Of a stretch of 64,000 nt of DNA, positions 56,269 to 64,000 are shown piece by piece. The DNA lies in assembly GCF_014946725.1 (NCBI RefSeq), contig NZ_JACFXY010000010.1, positions 88,726 through 152,725 on the forward strand, in the 5' to 3' direction. Every line of letters begins with the position of its first letter. The stretch's first letter is position 1. The translations under genes and the position numbers were made by a program. This DNA comes from Mixta mediterraneensis. GTDB taxonomy: Bacteria > Pseudomonadota > Gammaproteobacteria > Enterobacterales > Enterobacteriaceae. The notes under the pieces are model-generated. The model ran no database searches. It had not been told where the DNA came from and saw only the letters and a list, made by a program, of their open reading frames with translations.

Positions 56269-56925
56269 TTAAAGCCAGCCACGCTCGGCAAATGAAACAT
56301 ATTCACCATGGCCAATAACAAAATGATCGAGTAAGCGAATATTAAGCAGGCGGCAGGCTTCGCTGATTTTGTGAGTAATACCGCGGTCCGCTTTGCTGGG
56401 TTCCGACACGCCTGAAGGATGATTATGTGCCAGTATCAACGCTGCCGCGTTCACCTTCAGTGCTGCTCGTACAATCTCGCGTGGATGCACCTCAACGCTG
56501 CTAATTGAACCGGAAAACATCTTTTGCGCCAGTAAGACACGATGTTGATTATCCAGAAACAGCGTCATAAAGATCTCGCGTTCCTGATGCGCTAACAGGC
56601 TTTGCAAATAGTGTCGCGTAACCTGGGGGTTTTCCATCGCACTTTCTCGCGCCAGCTGACTGGCAAAAAAACGCTTCGCCAGTTCGGCAATGGCGTGCAG
56701 CTGTGCCAGCTTTGCATCCCCGACACCTTTGATGTCACTGAAAGCCGCTTTGCTGGCGGTCATAATATGATAAAGCGAGCCAAACTCCTGGAGCATCTGT
56801 TGAGCCAGATCCATAACATTCAGCCCTGCTGAACCGGTACGCAGAAAAATGGCCAATAACTCAACGTCGCTCAACGCCTCCACACCTAAATGCTGTAATT
56901 TTTCCCGCGGTGCCATATTTTTCAT
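56269..56925 (-). CDS. radC: RadC family JAMM-domain protein
   Basis: 218 aa from the ATG at 56925 ([14 protein letters not shown]) with GGGAGA 8 nt upstream; an ATG at 56949 is possible. Helix-hairpin-helix ([12 protein letters not shown]) then a JAMM metal site HNHPSG...SKAD with [10 protein letters not shown]. Once linked to DNA repair, now considered of unknown biochemical role. Divergent from coaBC as in E. coli. Confidence 0.95.
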   Translation of the reverse strand: MKNMAPREKLQHLGVEALSDVELLAIFLRTGSAGLNVMDLAQQMLQEFGSLYHIMTASKAAFSDIKGVGDAKLAQLHAIAELAKRFFASQLARESAMENPQVTRHYLQSLLAHQEREIFMTLFLDNQHRVLLAQKMFSGSISSVEVHPREIVRAALKVNAAALILAHNHPSGVSEPSKADRGITHKISEACRLLNIRLLDHFVIGHGEYVSFAERGWL

Positions 56926-57108
56926 GGACTTTCTCCCTGCTGCCTTCACTATCCTGAACCGCCGCCTTGCCAGTCACCAGCAGTACTGCGGCGTTTTACG
57001 AGATGTCTCGCAAACAACAGGGAGTGAAAAAGCGATTCAAGGGTTTTGTGATAAAGTCCGTGCAACATGTCGCGTCAGGCGCGGCAAACAGATGAGTGAG
57101 GCAAAAAG

Positions 57109-58329
57109 ATGATGGGATTAGCCGGAACAAAAATTCTTTTGGGCGTGAGCGGCGGCATTGCCGCTTATAAAACACCGGAATTAGTTCGTCGCCTGCGCGA
57201 TCGCGGCGCCGATGTCCGCGTAATGATGACCGAAGGAGCCAAAGCCTTTATTACACCGCTCAGCCTACAGGCAGTTTCCGGCTACCCGGTAATGGATGAT
57301 CTGCTCGATCCAGCCGCCGAAGCGGCGATGGGTCACATAGAACTCGCGAAGTGGGCTGATTTAATTGTGCTGGCCCCTGCCACTGCCGATCTGATAGCCC
57401 GCCTGACTGCGGGTATGGCAAATGATCTGGTGACCACGGCCTGTCTTGCGACTGCCGCACCCGTTGCTGTGGTTCCGGCGATGAATCAGCAGATGTACCG
57501 TGCGCCTGTCACCCAACAAAACCTGCAAACCTTACAGACTCGCGGCCTGCTAATCTGGGGGCCAGACAGCGGCAGTCAAGCCTGTGGCGATGTGGGGCCG
57601 GGTCGCATGCTGGATCCGCTGGAAATTGTTGACCATGCCGTGCAATGGGCATCACCAGTCAACGATATGCAACATCTCAATATTATGATTACTGCCGGTC
57701 CGACGCGCGAGGCACTGGACCCGGTGCGCTACCTCACCAATAAAAGTTCAGGAAAAATGGGCTTTTCTATCGCTTCAGCGGCCGCCAAACGTGGCGCAAA
57801 CGTCCTTTTGGTAGCCGGTCCGGTCAGTCTGACCACGCCCGTCGGTGTGAAACGTATTGATGTCACTACGGCGCTAGAGATGCAGGCTGTGGTGATGAGC
57901 GAGATAAACAAACAACATATTTTCATTGCAAGCGCAGCCGTGGCAGACTATCGGGCAGCCGAAATTGCGGCCGAAAAAATCAAAAAACAGGGCGATGATG
58001 ATAACGCCACGCTGCAACTTATAAAAAATCCCGACATTGTCGCTGGTGTCGCCGCATTACAAGCAGACCGTCCTTTTGTGGTTGGATTTGCCGCTGAAAC
58101 CCAGAATGTGGAAGAATACGCCCGGCAAAAAAGAGTACGCAAAAATCTGGACCTAATCTGTGCTAATGACGTTGCTAAAGCCGGACAAGGTTTTGATAGC
58201 GACACCAATGCTCTTCATCTTTTTTGGCACAACGGAGAAAAACGCTTACCGCTCAGCGAGAAGGCGCTCCTTGGCCAGCTCTTATTAGACGAGATTGTCA
58301 GCCGTTATGATGAAAAAAATAGACGTTAA
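57109..58329 (+). CDS. coaBC: Phosphopantothenoylcysteine decarboxylase / phosphopantothenate-cysteine ligase
   Basis: 406 aa (start 57109 or 57112). N-terminal FMN decarboxylase CoaC with [10 protein letters not shown], catalytic His in [11 protein letters not shown] and the Cys loop [14 protein letters not shown]-terminal ligase CoaB from about 190 ([32 protein letters not shown]). Two steps of CoA synthesis. Overlaps dut by 23 bp. Confidence 0.98.
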   Translation: MMGLAGTKILLGVSGGIAAYKTPELVRRLRDRGADVRVMMTEGAKAFITPLSLQAVSGYPVMDDLLDPAAEAAMGHIELAKWADLIVLAPATADLIARLTAGMANDLVTTACLATAAPVAVVPAMNQQMYRAPVTQQNLQTLQTRGLLIWGPDSGSQACGDVGPGRMLDPLEIVDHAVQWASPVNDMQHLNIMITAGPTREALDPVRYLTNKSSGKMGFSIASAAAKRGANVLLVAGPVSLTTPVGVKRIDVTTALEMQAVVMSEINKQHIFIASAAVADYRAAEIAAEKIKKQGDDDNATLQLIKNPDIVAGVAALQADRPFVVGFAAETQNVEEYARQKRVRKNLDLICANDVAKAGQGFDSDTNALHLFWHNGEKRLPLSEKALLGQLLLDEIVSRYDEKNRR

Positions 58330-58765
58330 AATACTTGATGCACGTGTTGGCAAAGAATTTCCCCTGCCGACCTACGCGACGTCGGGCTCCGCTGGGTTAG
58401 ATTTACGCGCTTGCCTGGATGATGTGCTGGAAATCGCACCAGGCACCACCACGCTGGTGCCAACGGGTTTAGCGATTCATATCGCCGATCCCAGCCTGGC
58501 TGCCGTCATTCTGCCGCGCTCAGGCCTGGGCCATAAACACGGCATCGTTCTGGGCAATCTGGTGGGTCTGATCGATTCCGACTATCAGGGCCAGTTAATG
58601 GTTTCTGTATGGAATCGTGGACAGGAAAGTTTTACGCTACAGCCCGGCGATCGCATGGCACAACTGGTTTTTGTACCGGTGGTGCAGGCCGAATTCAACC
58701 TGGTTGAAGACTTTGACGCCAGCTTGCGCGGCACAGGTGGCTTTGGTCATTCAGGCCGTCAGTAA
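58307..58765 (+). CDS. dut: dUTP pyrophosphatase
   Basis: 152 aa from ATG 58307 (or 58310). All five dUTPase motifs visible: [42 protein letters not shown] and the C-terminal [10 protein letters not shown]. Keeps uracil out of DNA and makes dUMP. Starts within the 3' end of coaBC. Confidence 0.98.
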   Translation: MMKKIDVKILDARVGKEFPLPTYATSGSAGLDLRACLDDVLEIAPGTTTLVPTGLAIHIADPSLAAVILPRSGLGHKHGIVLGNLVGLIDSDYQGQLMVSVWNRGQESFTLQPGDRMAQLVFVPVVQAEFNLVEDFDASLRGTGGFGHSGRQ

Positions 58766-58886
58766 CACACGCTACCAATTTTCACTTACGCCAGTCATTA
58801 TTATTTCTCATTGTCATGAGACACTTGCTTGTGGCAGATGCGTAGGTGTTGCCTGTTTATGGTGAAATTCAAGGGTCTTTAGGATC

Positions 58887-59483
58887 ATGGCAGAAAAAAC
58901 AGTCGCAAAGCGGAACCGTCGCGAAGAAATTTTGCAGGCGCTGGCGCAAATGCTTGAGTCAAGTGATGGCAGCCAGCGAATTACGACCGCCAAACTGGCA
59001 GCAAATGTGGGTGTCTCTGAAGCGGCTTTATATCGCCACTTCCCCAGCAAAACACGCATGTTTGACAGCTTGATAGAATTTATCGAAGACAGTCTGATTA
59101 CCCGTATCAACCTGATTCTTAAAGATGAAAAAGAGACGATGGCGCGTCTGCGTCTTATCGTGCAATTGATTCTGGGGTTTGGTGAGCGTAATCCGGGGCT
59201 AACGCGTATTTTGACCGGCCATGCGCTGATGTTTGAGCAGGACCGCTTGCAGGGTCGTATTAATCAGCTGTTCGAGCGTATTGAGGTACAACTGCGTCAG
59301 GTCATGCGCGAGCGAAAGATGCGTGAAGGCGAAGGTTTTCAGTCGGACGATACCCTGTTAGCCAGCCAGCTGTTGGCATTTTGCGAAGGATTATTATCGC
59401 GTTACGTTCGTTCTGAGTTTCGTTTTCGTCCCACAGCAGACTTCGATACCCGCTGGCCGCTGATTGCCGCACAATTGATATAG
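58887..59483 (+). CDS. slmA: Nucleoid occlusion factor SlmA
   Basis: 198 aa, as in E. coli. TetR-type helix-turn-helix ([20 protein letters not shown]). Bound to SBS sites it blocks FtsZ ring assembly over the chromosome. Position between dut and pyrE is conserved. Confidence 0.98.
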   Translation: MAEKTVAKRNRREEILQALAQMLESSDGSQRITTAKLAANVGVSEAALYRHFPSKTRMFDSLIEFIEDSLITRINLILKDEKETMARLRLIVQLILGFGERNPGLTRILTGHALMFEQDRLQGRINQLFERIEVQLRQVMRERKMREGEGFQSDDTLLASQLLAFCEGLLSRYVRSEFRFRPTADFDTRWPLIAAQLI

Positions 59484-59514
59484 CAGAAGGCGGGCTGGTG
59501 CCCGCATTTTTGCA

Positions 59515-60156
59515 TTAAATGCCGTAGGCTTTCTGATAAGCGCGAACCTGCGCAAGGTGATCAGCCATCTCTGGCTTCTCTTCCAGATAAGCAATCAGAT
59601 CTTTCAAGGTAATAATCGCGGTGACTTTGCATTTATAGTCACGTTCTACTTCCTGGATTGCTGAAATATCTCCGCGTCCACGCTCCTGGCGATCCAGTGA
59701 AATTAATACGCCAGCCAGTGTCGCGTTGTGCGCGCTGATAATGTCCATTGATTCGCGAATTGCCGTACCAGCGGTAATCACATCATCCACCAGCATTACA
59801 CGCCCTTCGAGCGGACTACCGACCAGTAAACCGCCTTCACCATGATCTTTAGCTTCCTTGCGGTTAAAACAGTAAGGAACATCACGATCATGATGATCGG
59901 CCAGCGCGACGGCAGTGGTTGTAGCGATTGGAATGCCTTTGTAGGCGGGACCAAATAGCAGGTCAAAATCCACGCCATCGTCTACCAGCGCCTGCGCGTA
60001 AAAGCGCCCCAGCAGCGCTAAATCTCGTCCACTGTTAAACAGACCGGCGTTAAAGAAATAGGGGCTTTTACGCCCAGATTTTAACGTGAATTCACCAAAC
60101 TTCAGCACCTGCTTGTTTAAGGCGAACTCAATAAACTGACGCTGCCAGGCTTTCAT
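59515..60156 (-). CDS. pyrE: Orotate phosphoribosyltransferase
   Basis: 213 aa, as in E. coli. Makes OMP from orotate and PRPP. PRPP-binding [13 protein letters not shown], catalytic loop lysines near [13 protein letters not shown]. Downstream of rph across an attenuator, so it should respond to UTP. Confidence 0.98.
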   Translation of the reverse strand: MKAWQRQFIEFALNKQVLKFGEFTLKSGRKSPYFFNAGLFNSGRDLALLGRFYAQALVDDGVDFDLLFGPAYKGIPIATTTAVALADHHDRDVPYCFNRKEAKDHGEGGLLVGSPLEGRVMLVDDVITAGTAIRESMDIISAHNATLAGVLISLDRQERGRGDISAIQEVERDYKCKVTAIITLKDLIAYLEEKPEMADHLAQVRAYQKAYGI

Positions 60157-60171
60157 CTCTTGCTCCTCAAA

Positions 60172-60200
60172 TAAAGAAAAGGCGACTCGCTGGTCGCCTG
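60172..60200 (-). promoter_or_regulatory. pyrE attenuator
   Basis: Minus strand GGCGAC-CAGCGA-GTCGCC hairpin followed by TTTTCTTTAT, 7 nt after the rph stop. Coupling of rph translation to this terminator is the known E. coli pyrE control: low UTP slows polymerase, ribosomes catch up, read-through rises. Confidence 0.85.
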
Positions 60201-60205
60201 TTGCA

Positions 60206-60922
60206 TCAATTTTCCAGTGCGGCTTTCTGCGCCTGGATTAACTCTTCAATACCGCCACGCGCCAGTGCTAATAACGCCAGTAACTCTTCATGACTAAACG
60301 GTTCGCCTTCTGCGGTGCCTTGCACCTCGATCATGCGACCATCCTCCATCATCACAACATTCATATCAGTTTCGGCGGCGGAATCTTCCACATACTCTAA
60401 ATCACACAGCGCTTCGCCGTTGACGATGCCGACAGAAATCGCAGCCACCATGCCTTTCATCGGATTAGCTTTCAGTTTGCCCTCTGCCACCAGCTTATTC
60501 AGCGCATCCGCTAATGCTACGCAGGCGCCGGTGATAGAAGCAGTACGTGTGCCGCCATCGGCCTGAATCACGTCGCAATCGAGGGTCACGGTATATTCAC
60601 CCAGCGCTTTGAGATCAACAGCGGCACGCAGCGAGCGGGCAATCAGGCGTTGAATTTCCAGCGTGCGTCCACCTTGTTTACCTTTAGCCGCTTCACGCGC
60701 CATTCGGCTGTGCGTTGAGCGCGGCAGCATGCCATATTCGGCAGTTATCCAGCCCTGGCCTTGTCCTTTAAGGAAGCGCGGCACACCTTCGTCCACAGTG
60801 GCAGTGCAAAGCACTTTGGTTTCACCAAATTCCACCAAAACGGAACCTTCAGCATGTTTGGTATAATTGCGGGTCAATGTGACGGGACGCACCTGTTGTG
60901 CGCTACGGCCTGCTGGACGCAT
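60206..60922 (-). CDS. rph: Ribonuclease PH
   Basis: 238 aa, full length. Phosphorolytic 3' exonuclease trimming tRNA ends. N-terminal [18 protein letters not shown], phosphate site around [16 protein letters not shown], and [19 protein letters not shown] are intact. Unlike the frameshifted gene of E. coli K-12, the frame ends normally next to the pyrE attenuator. Confidence 0.98.
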   Translation of the reverse strand: MRPAGRSAQQVRPVTLTRNYTKHAEGSVLVEFGETKVLCTATVDEGVPRFLKGQGQGWITAEYGMLPRSTHSRMAREAAKGKQGGRTLEIQRLIARSLRAAVDLKALGEYTVTLDCDVIQADGGTRTASITGACVALADALNKLVAEGKLKANPMKGMVAAISVGIVNGEALCDLEYVEDSAAETDMNVVMMEDGRMIEVQGTAEGEPFSHEELLALLALARGGIEELIQAQKAALEN

Positions 60923-61153
60923 GGTAATCTCCGGCTTACTAATGATTGGCTGCGCATTATACGGACTTCCTCGTTCGCTGTCTCTTGCCGTGGTCTTATG
61001 CCTTGTCCGGAGCAGTTCACAGCATGGCGAGCGTAACTATTTGTCGCTTAATGATAAATATTACGTAATGCCGTTTCTGATACGCTTATGCCTGTTATGC
61101 GCTGCCTGGCCTCGCTATACTTCACCCCATCTTTCTGAAAATGAGTAACGCTT

Positions 61154-62017
61154 ATGATCCGCAGTATGACCGCTTATGCCCGTCGTGAAGCCAAAGGCGA
61201 ATGGGGCAGCGCCGCCTGGGAGCTGCGTTCCGTTAATCAACGCTATCTGGAAACCTATATCCGCTTGCCGGAACAATTTCGTGGCCTGGAGCCGGTGATT
61301 CGCGAACGCATTCGTCAACGTCTGACGCGTGGAAAAATCGAGTGCAATCTGCGTTTTGATGCTGATCCAAGCGCACAAGGCGAACTTATGCTGAACGAAG
61401 CGCTAGCAAAACAGCTGGTGCAGGCTGCCAATTGGGTCAAAATGCAGAGCGACGAAGGAGCGATTAATCCACTGGATATTCTGCGCTGGCCTGGCGTAAT
61501 GTCGGCGCAGGAACAGGATTTAGATGCCATCAACTCCCAGTTACTTAAAGCACTGGATAGCGCGCTGGATGAATTCATCACCGCACGTGAAAGCGAAGGC
61601 GCCGCACTGAAGTCATTGATTGAACAGCGTCTGGAAGGCGTGACGCAGGAAATAAGCAAAGTACGCGCCCGAATGCCAGAAATTGTGAAGTGGCAGCGCG
61701 AGCGTTTAGTGGCGAAACTGGAAGATGCTGAAGTGCAGCTGGAAAATAATCGCCTCGAGCAAGAGTTAGTGATGATGGCACAGCGCATTGACGTGGCGGA
61801 AGAGCTGGACCGTCTGGAAGCGCACGTTAAAGAGACCTATAGCATTCTAAAGAAAAAGGAAGCAGTTGGCCGCCGCCTCGATTTTATGATGCAGGAATTT
61901 AACCGTGAGTCGAATACGCTGGCATCAAAGTCGATTAACGCTGACATCACCGCCTCCGCAATTGAGCTGAAAGTGCTGATTGAACAGATGCGTGAGCAGA
62001 TTCAGAACATCGAGTAA
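61154..62017 (+). CDS. yicC: YicC family endoribonuclease
   Basis: 287 aa, as in E. coli. MIRSMTAYARRE at the N-terminus, KIECNLRFDAD, and the C-terminal DUF1732 region GRRLDFMMQEFNRESNTLASKS. An RNA-cleaving family linked to decay of the RyhB small RNA. Last gene before the integrated element; in E. coli dinD follows. Confidence 0.96.
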   Translation: MIRSMTAYARREAKGEWGSAAWELRSVNQRYLETYIRLPEQFRGLEPVIRERIRQRLTRGKIECNLRFDADPSAQGELMLNEALAKQLVQAANWVKMQSDEGAINPLDILRWPGVMSAQEQDLDAINSQLLKALDSALDEFITARESEGAALKSLIEQRLEGVTQEISKVRARMPEIVKWQRERLVAKLEDAEVQLENNRLEQELVMMAQRIDVAEELDRLEAHVKETYSILKKKEAVGRRLDFMMQEFNRESNTLASKSINADITASAIELKVLIEQMREQIQNIE

Positions 62018-62055
62018 CGACGCACTAAAATTCATTAGATAGCACCACCCGCACA

Positions 62056-62082
62056 AAACCCGCATCTAGTCGGGATTTTTTG
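62056..62082 (+). terminator. Terminator after yicC
   Basis: Short CCCG-CATCTAGT-CGGG stem with A-run before and six Ts after. Weak stem but good T-run. Confidence 0.55.
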
Positions 62083-62128
62083 TTATCAGGAGCTAGCATA
62101 ACGACGCATGAAAGCGCATGATTAGGAT

Positions 62129-62179
62129 GTACACCTAAGTGTACCCATGGAGAAAAATATAATTCCGTGGGTGTACACC
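62129..62179. repeat. Cluster of GTGTAC palindromic repeats before integrase
   Basis: GTACAC-CTAA-GTGTAC (62129-62144) and GGTGTACACC (62170-62179), three related copies in two orientations just before the integrase start. Candidate arm-type integrase sites or an operator. Confidence 0.5.
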
Positions 62180-62202
62180 ACTAATCAGCACTGGATTCAC
62201 CG

Positions 62203-63462
62203 ATGCCAAAGCTTACTGACGCACAGATACGCGCATGGATTAAATCAGGCGAGAGGTTTGAGGGGAGATCGGACGGCAATGGACTTTACCTGTCCTACCG
62301 CGAGAACTATCAAACCCCCGTCTGACGCTTCCGCTATAAATTCTCTGGCAAAGCCCGGGCGATGCTTATTGGCTCTTATGCGGAGCTATCGCTGGCTAAG
62401 GCGAGGGAAACGGTTAAGGAGCTATCCGCGCGCGTGTCGCTGGGCTATGACGTGGCCGGAGAGAAGCAGCAACGAAAAGCTGATGCGATCGCGAAAATTG
62501 ACGCTGAGAAGAATGCGATGCGCGTTTCACAACTGGCTGCTGAGTATTTCGAACGTCAGATCCTGCCACGCTGGAAGCACCCCGACATACTACGTCGCCG
62601 CATTGATAAAGACATCAATCCCTGCATCGGGAATATGAAGGTTGAGGATGTTAAGCCCCGCCATATCGATGACATGCTTAAAGGGATTGTTGACCGTGGC
62701 GCACCAACTATTGCCACAGACGTTTTGCGTTGGACACGCCGCATTTTTGATTACGGCATAAAGCGCCACGCTCTGGAAGTTAACCCCTGCTCTGCTTTCG
62801 AGATTTCTGATGCTGGTGGTAAAGAGATCAGCCGCGACCGATGGCTAAACCGTGATGAACTGATAAAGCTGTTTCAGTCCATGCGTACAGCTAAAGGGTT
62901 TAGCCGCCAGAATGAGCTCACTTTTAAGCTATTGCTTGCTCTAGCCGTCAGGAAGATGGAGCTATGCGCTGCTCAGTGGGTTGAGTTCGATTTAGATGAA
63001 GGGATATGGCACCTACCAGCCGAGCGCACAAAGAACGGTGATGCGATAGATATTCCACTGGCACCACCAGCATTAGCCTGGCTGAAAGAGCTTCACACCT
63101 TTTCCTGTAACAGCAAATGGGTGCTTCCTGCCCGTAAGATGCAAAACCGCATGATCCCCCATATTCAGGAAAGCACACTGCCGGTGGCGTTGGCAAAAGT
63201 ACGTGCCGAGATGGCAGACGTTCCCAACTTCACCATTCACGACTTCCGCCGCACGGCGCGTACCCATCTCGCAGCGCTGGGATGTGATCCCGTCGTTGCT
63301 GAGCGATGCCTCAATCACCGCATTAAAGGGGTCGAGGGTATCTACAACCGGCATCAGTACTTCGAAGAGCGAAAGTCAGCGCTTATCCAGTGGGCTGAAT
63401 TGCTGGTGGCGTTGGAGAACGGTGAACAGTACAACGTGACGCCTTTGAGAAGGGCTAAGTAA
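62203..63462 (+). pseudogene. P4-type tyrosine integrase with an in-frame TGA
   Basis: The frame from ATG 62203 (MPKLTDAQIRAWIKSGERFE) runs 40 codons, then TGA at 62323-62325, then continues in the same frame to 63462; read through it would be 419 aa, a normal P4-family length. The stop falls where the family has a Trp before RFRYKF (TGG to TGA is one base change). Catalytic residues remain: R in ALAVRKMEL, HDFRR, LNHR and the tyrosine of GIYNRHQY. A restart at ATG 62362 would lack the first 53 residues (most of the arm-binding domain). No tRNA gene is seen next to it. Confidence 0.88.
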
Positions 63463-63469
63463 CAAATTA

Positions 63470-63525
63470 GATTGAGCCTAGCCCGACGGGGTGAAAAGCG
63501 GCCTACCTTGCCACCTGGCTCAATC
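63470..63525 (+). ncRNA. Candidate C4/CI-type phage antisense RNA
   Basis: A perfect 9-bp outer stem GATTGAGCC (63470-63478) / GGCTCAATC (63517-63525) encloses a small CCC-GAC-GGG element and a GGC-CTACCTT-GCC hairpin. The loop CTACCTT is complementary to AAGGTA, which occurs twice just downstream (near 63534 and 63548), the second at the ribosome-binding position of the next gene. This is the layout of P1 C4 and P4 CI immunity RNAs. Inference from structure and layout. Confidence 0.6.
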
Positions 63526-63557
63526 CCTCTTTAAGGTAAAGCGTAAAAGGTAACGCT

Positions 63558-63950
63558 ATGAATAAGCTTTTTCGCCTGAAGAACTGGCTGACACTCGAAG
63601 AAACAGCACAGAGATTATCTCTTACCATGGAAGAAGAGATAACCGTGGCCGACTGCTTGCAACTGGCTTTAGACGGTCACTTGACTGTATCAGCCCTTTT
63701 AAGTGAGGGTCGATACGGCGTTTTTGCCCGCCTGATTAAAACGACTAAAAGAATACAAATGGAGAAGTTTATCGTCAAAACTGACGATGCTGGCGCCACC
63801 GTTTGCCTTCTAGACGATGAAAGATTTATTCCTAATGAACAGCTCGATTTTGAGTACGATGACATCGAGAGAATTAGCAGTGTGTTTAGATGTCGCTACC
63901 GATGTAAAACTGGCCCACCTGCCGATGTAAATCTGACCCACCTAGGGTAA
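63558..63950 (+). CDS. Unrecognised element gene downstream of candidate antisense RNA, probably 3'-truncated
   Basis: 130 aa from ATG 63558 (MNKLFRLKNWLTLEETAQRL). The N-terminus resembles a helix-turn-helix-like segment seen beside phage integrases (WLTLEETAQRLSLTMEEEITVADCLQLALDG). The last 16-19 codons lie in a 23-bp tandem repeat that looks like an IS end, so the natural C-terminus is probably lost. Function unknown; in P1-like systems the gene under C4 control is an antirepressor unit. Confidence 0.55.
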   Translation: MNKLFRLKNWLTLEETAQRLSLTMEEEITVADCLQLALDGHLTVSALLSEGRYGVFARLIKTTKRIQMEKFIVKTDDAGATVCLLDDERFIPNEQLDFEYDDIERISSVFRCRYRCKTGPPADVNLTHLG

Positions 63951-64000
63951 AAATGGCAGTTTTAAGGCACTGCCAATGATGACATTGGAGACCAGAGTGG
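63890..64000 (+). mobile_element. Likely left end of an IS21-family insertion sequence
   Basis: Tandem 23-bp units CGATGTAAAACTGGCCCACC... (63900-63922) and CGATGTAAATCTGACCCACC... (63923-63945), 19 of 23 identical. Multiple GTAAAnCTGnCCCACC repeats at the termini are typical of IS21-family ends. The transposase genes would lie beyond the window. The exact first base cannot be set without the other end. Confidence 0.5.

Noticed and set aside
62018..62202. tRNA or tmRNA attachment site for the integrase
   Set aside because: No cloverleaf or CCA end seen; only the yicC terminator and palindromes.

Overview
The window is a chromosomal segment of an enterobacterium. Gene content and order (metFLBJ-rpmE-priA-cytR-ftsN-hslVU, glpFKX, tpiA-cdh-sbp-pfkA-fieF-cpxPRA, cysE-gpsA-secB-grxC-yibN-envC, kbl-tdh, hldD-waa-coaD-mutM-rpmGB-radC-coaBC-dut-slmA-pyrE-rph-yicC) match Enterobacterales. 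Three points fit Erwiniaceae (Pantoea/Erwinia-like) better than Escherichia: waaE between waaA and coaD, emrD next to glpX, and no menA or gpmI at their usual places. The genus call is inference.

Layout. 1-2590: phosphoenolpyruvate carboxylase gene (5' end outside the window) split by a complete IS1. 2653-8298: methionine biosynthesis (metF, metBL) and its repressor metJ with phased Met-box arrays, then rpmE. 8524-15884: priA, cytR, ftsN, the heat-shock protease operon hslVU, rraA and zapB. 15885-25620: glycerol uptake and use (glpF, glpK, glpX), emrD, fpr, yiiQ, tpiA, cdh and sbp. 25760-32697: pfkA, fieF, a KGG stress protein, a hicAB toxin-antitoxin islet in AT-rich DNA, and the Cpx envelope-stress system. 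32733-41205: trmL, cysE, gpsA, secB, grxC, yibN, envC, yibQ, tdh and kbl. 41433-54255: the LPS core locus, with the O-antigen ligase gene split by an IS903-type element. 54252-62017: coaD, mutM, rpmG, rpmB, radC, coaBC, dut, slmA, pyrE, rph and yicC. 62018-64000: left edge of an integrated element: a tyrosine integrase gene with an in-frame stop, a candidate C4/CI-type antisense RNA, a small unrecognised gene, and what looks like an IS21-family end.

The core genes look intact and ordinarily organised. The unusual content is: two fresh IS insertions with perfect target duplications, in ppc (anaplerosis) and waaL (O-antigen attachment); the decayed prophage or satellite edge; and repeats around hicAB. 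Regulatory signals readable directly include Met boxes, a near-consensus sigma-32 promoter for hslVU inside the end of ftsN, a perfect CpxR box between cpxP and cpxR, a GlpR half-site before glpF and the pyrE attenuator. No tRNA, rRNA or CRISPR array was seen.
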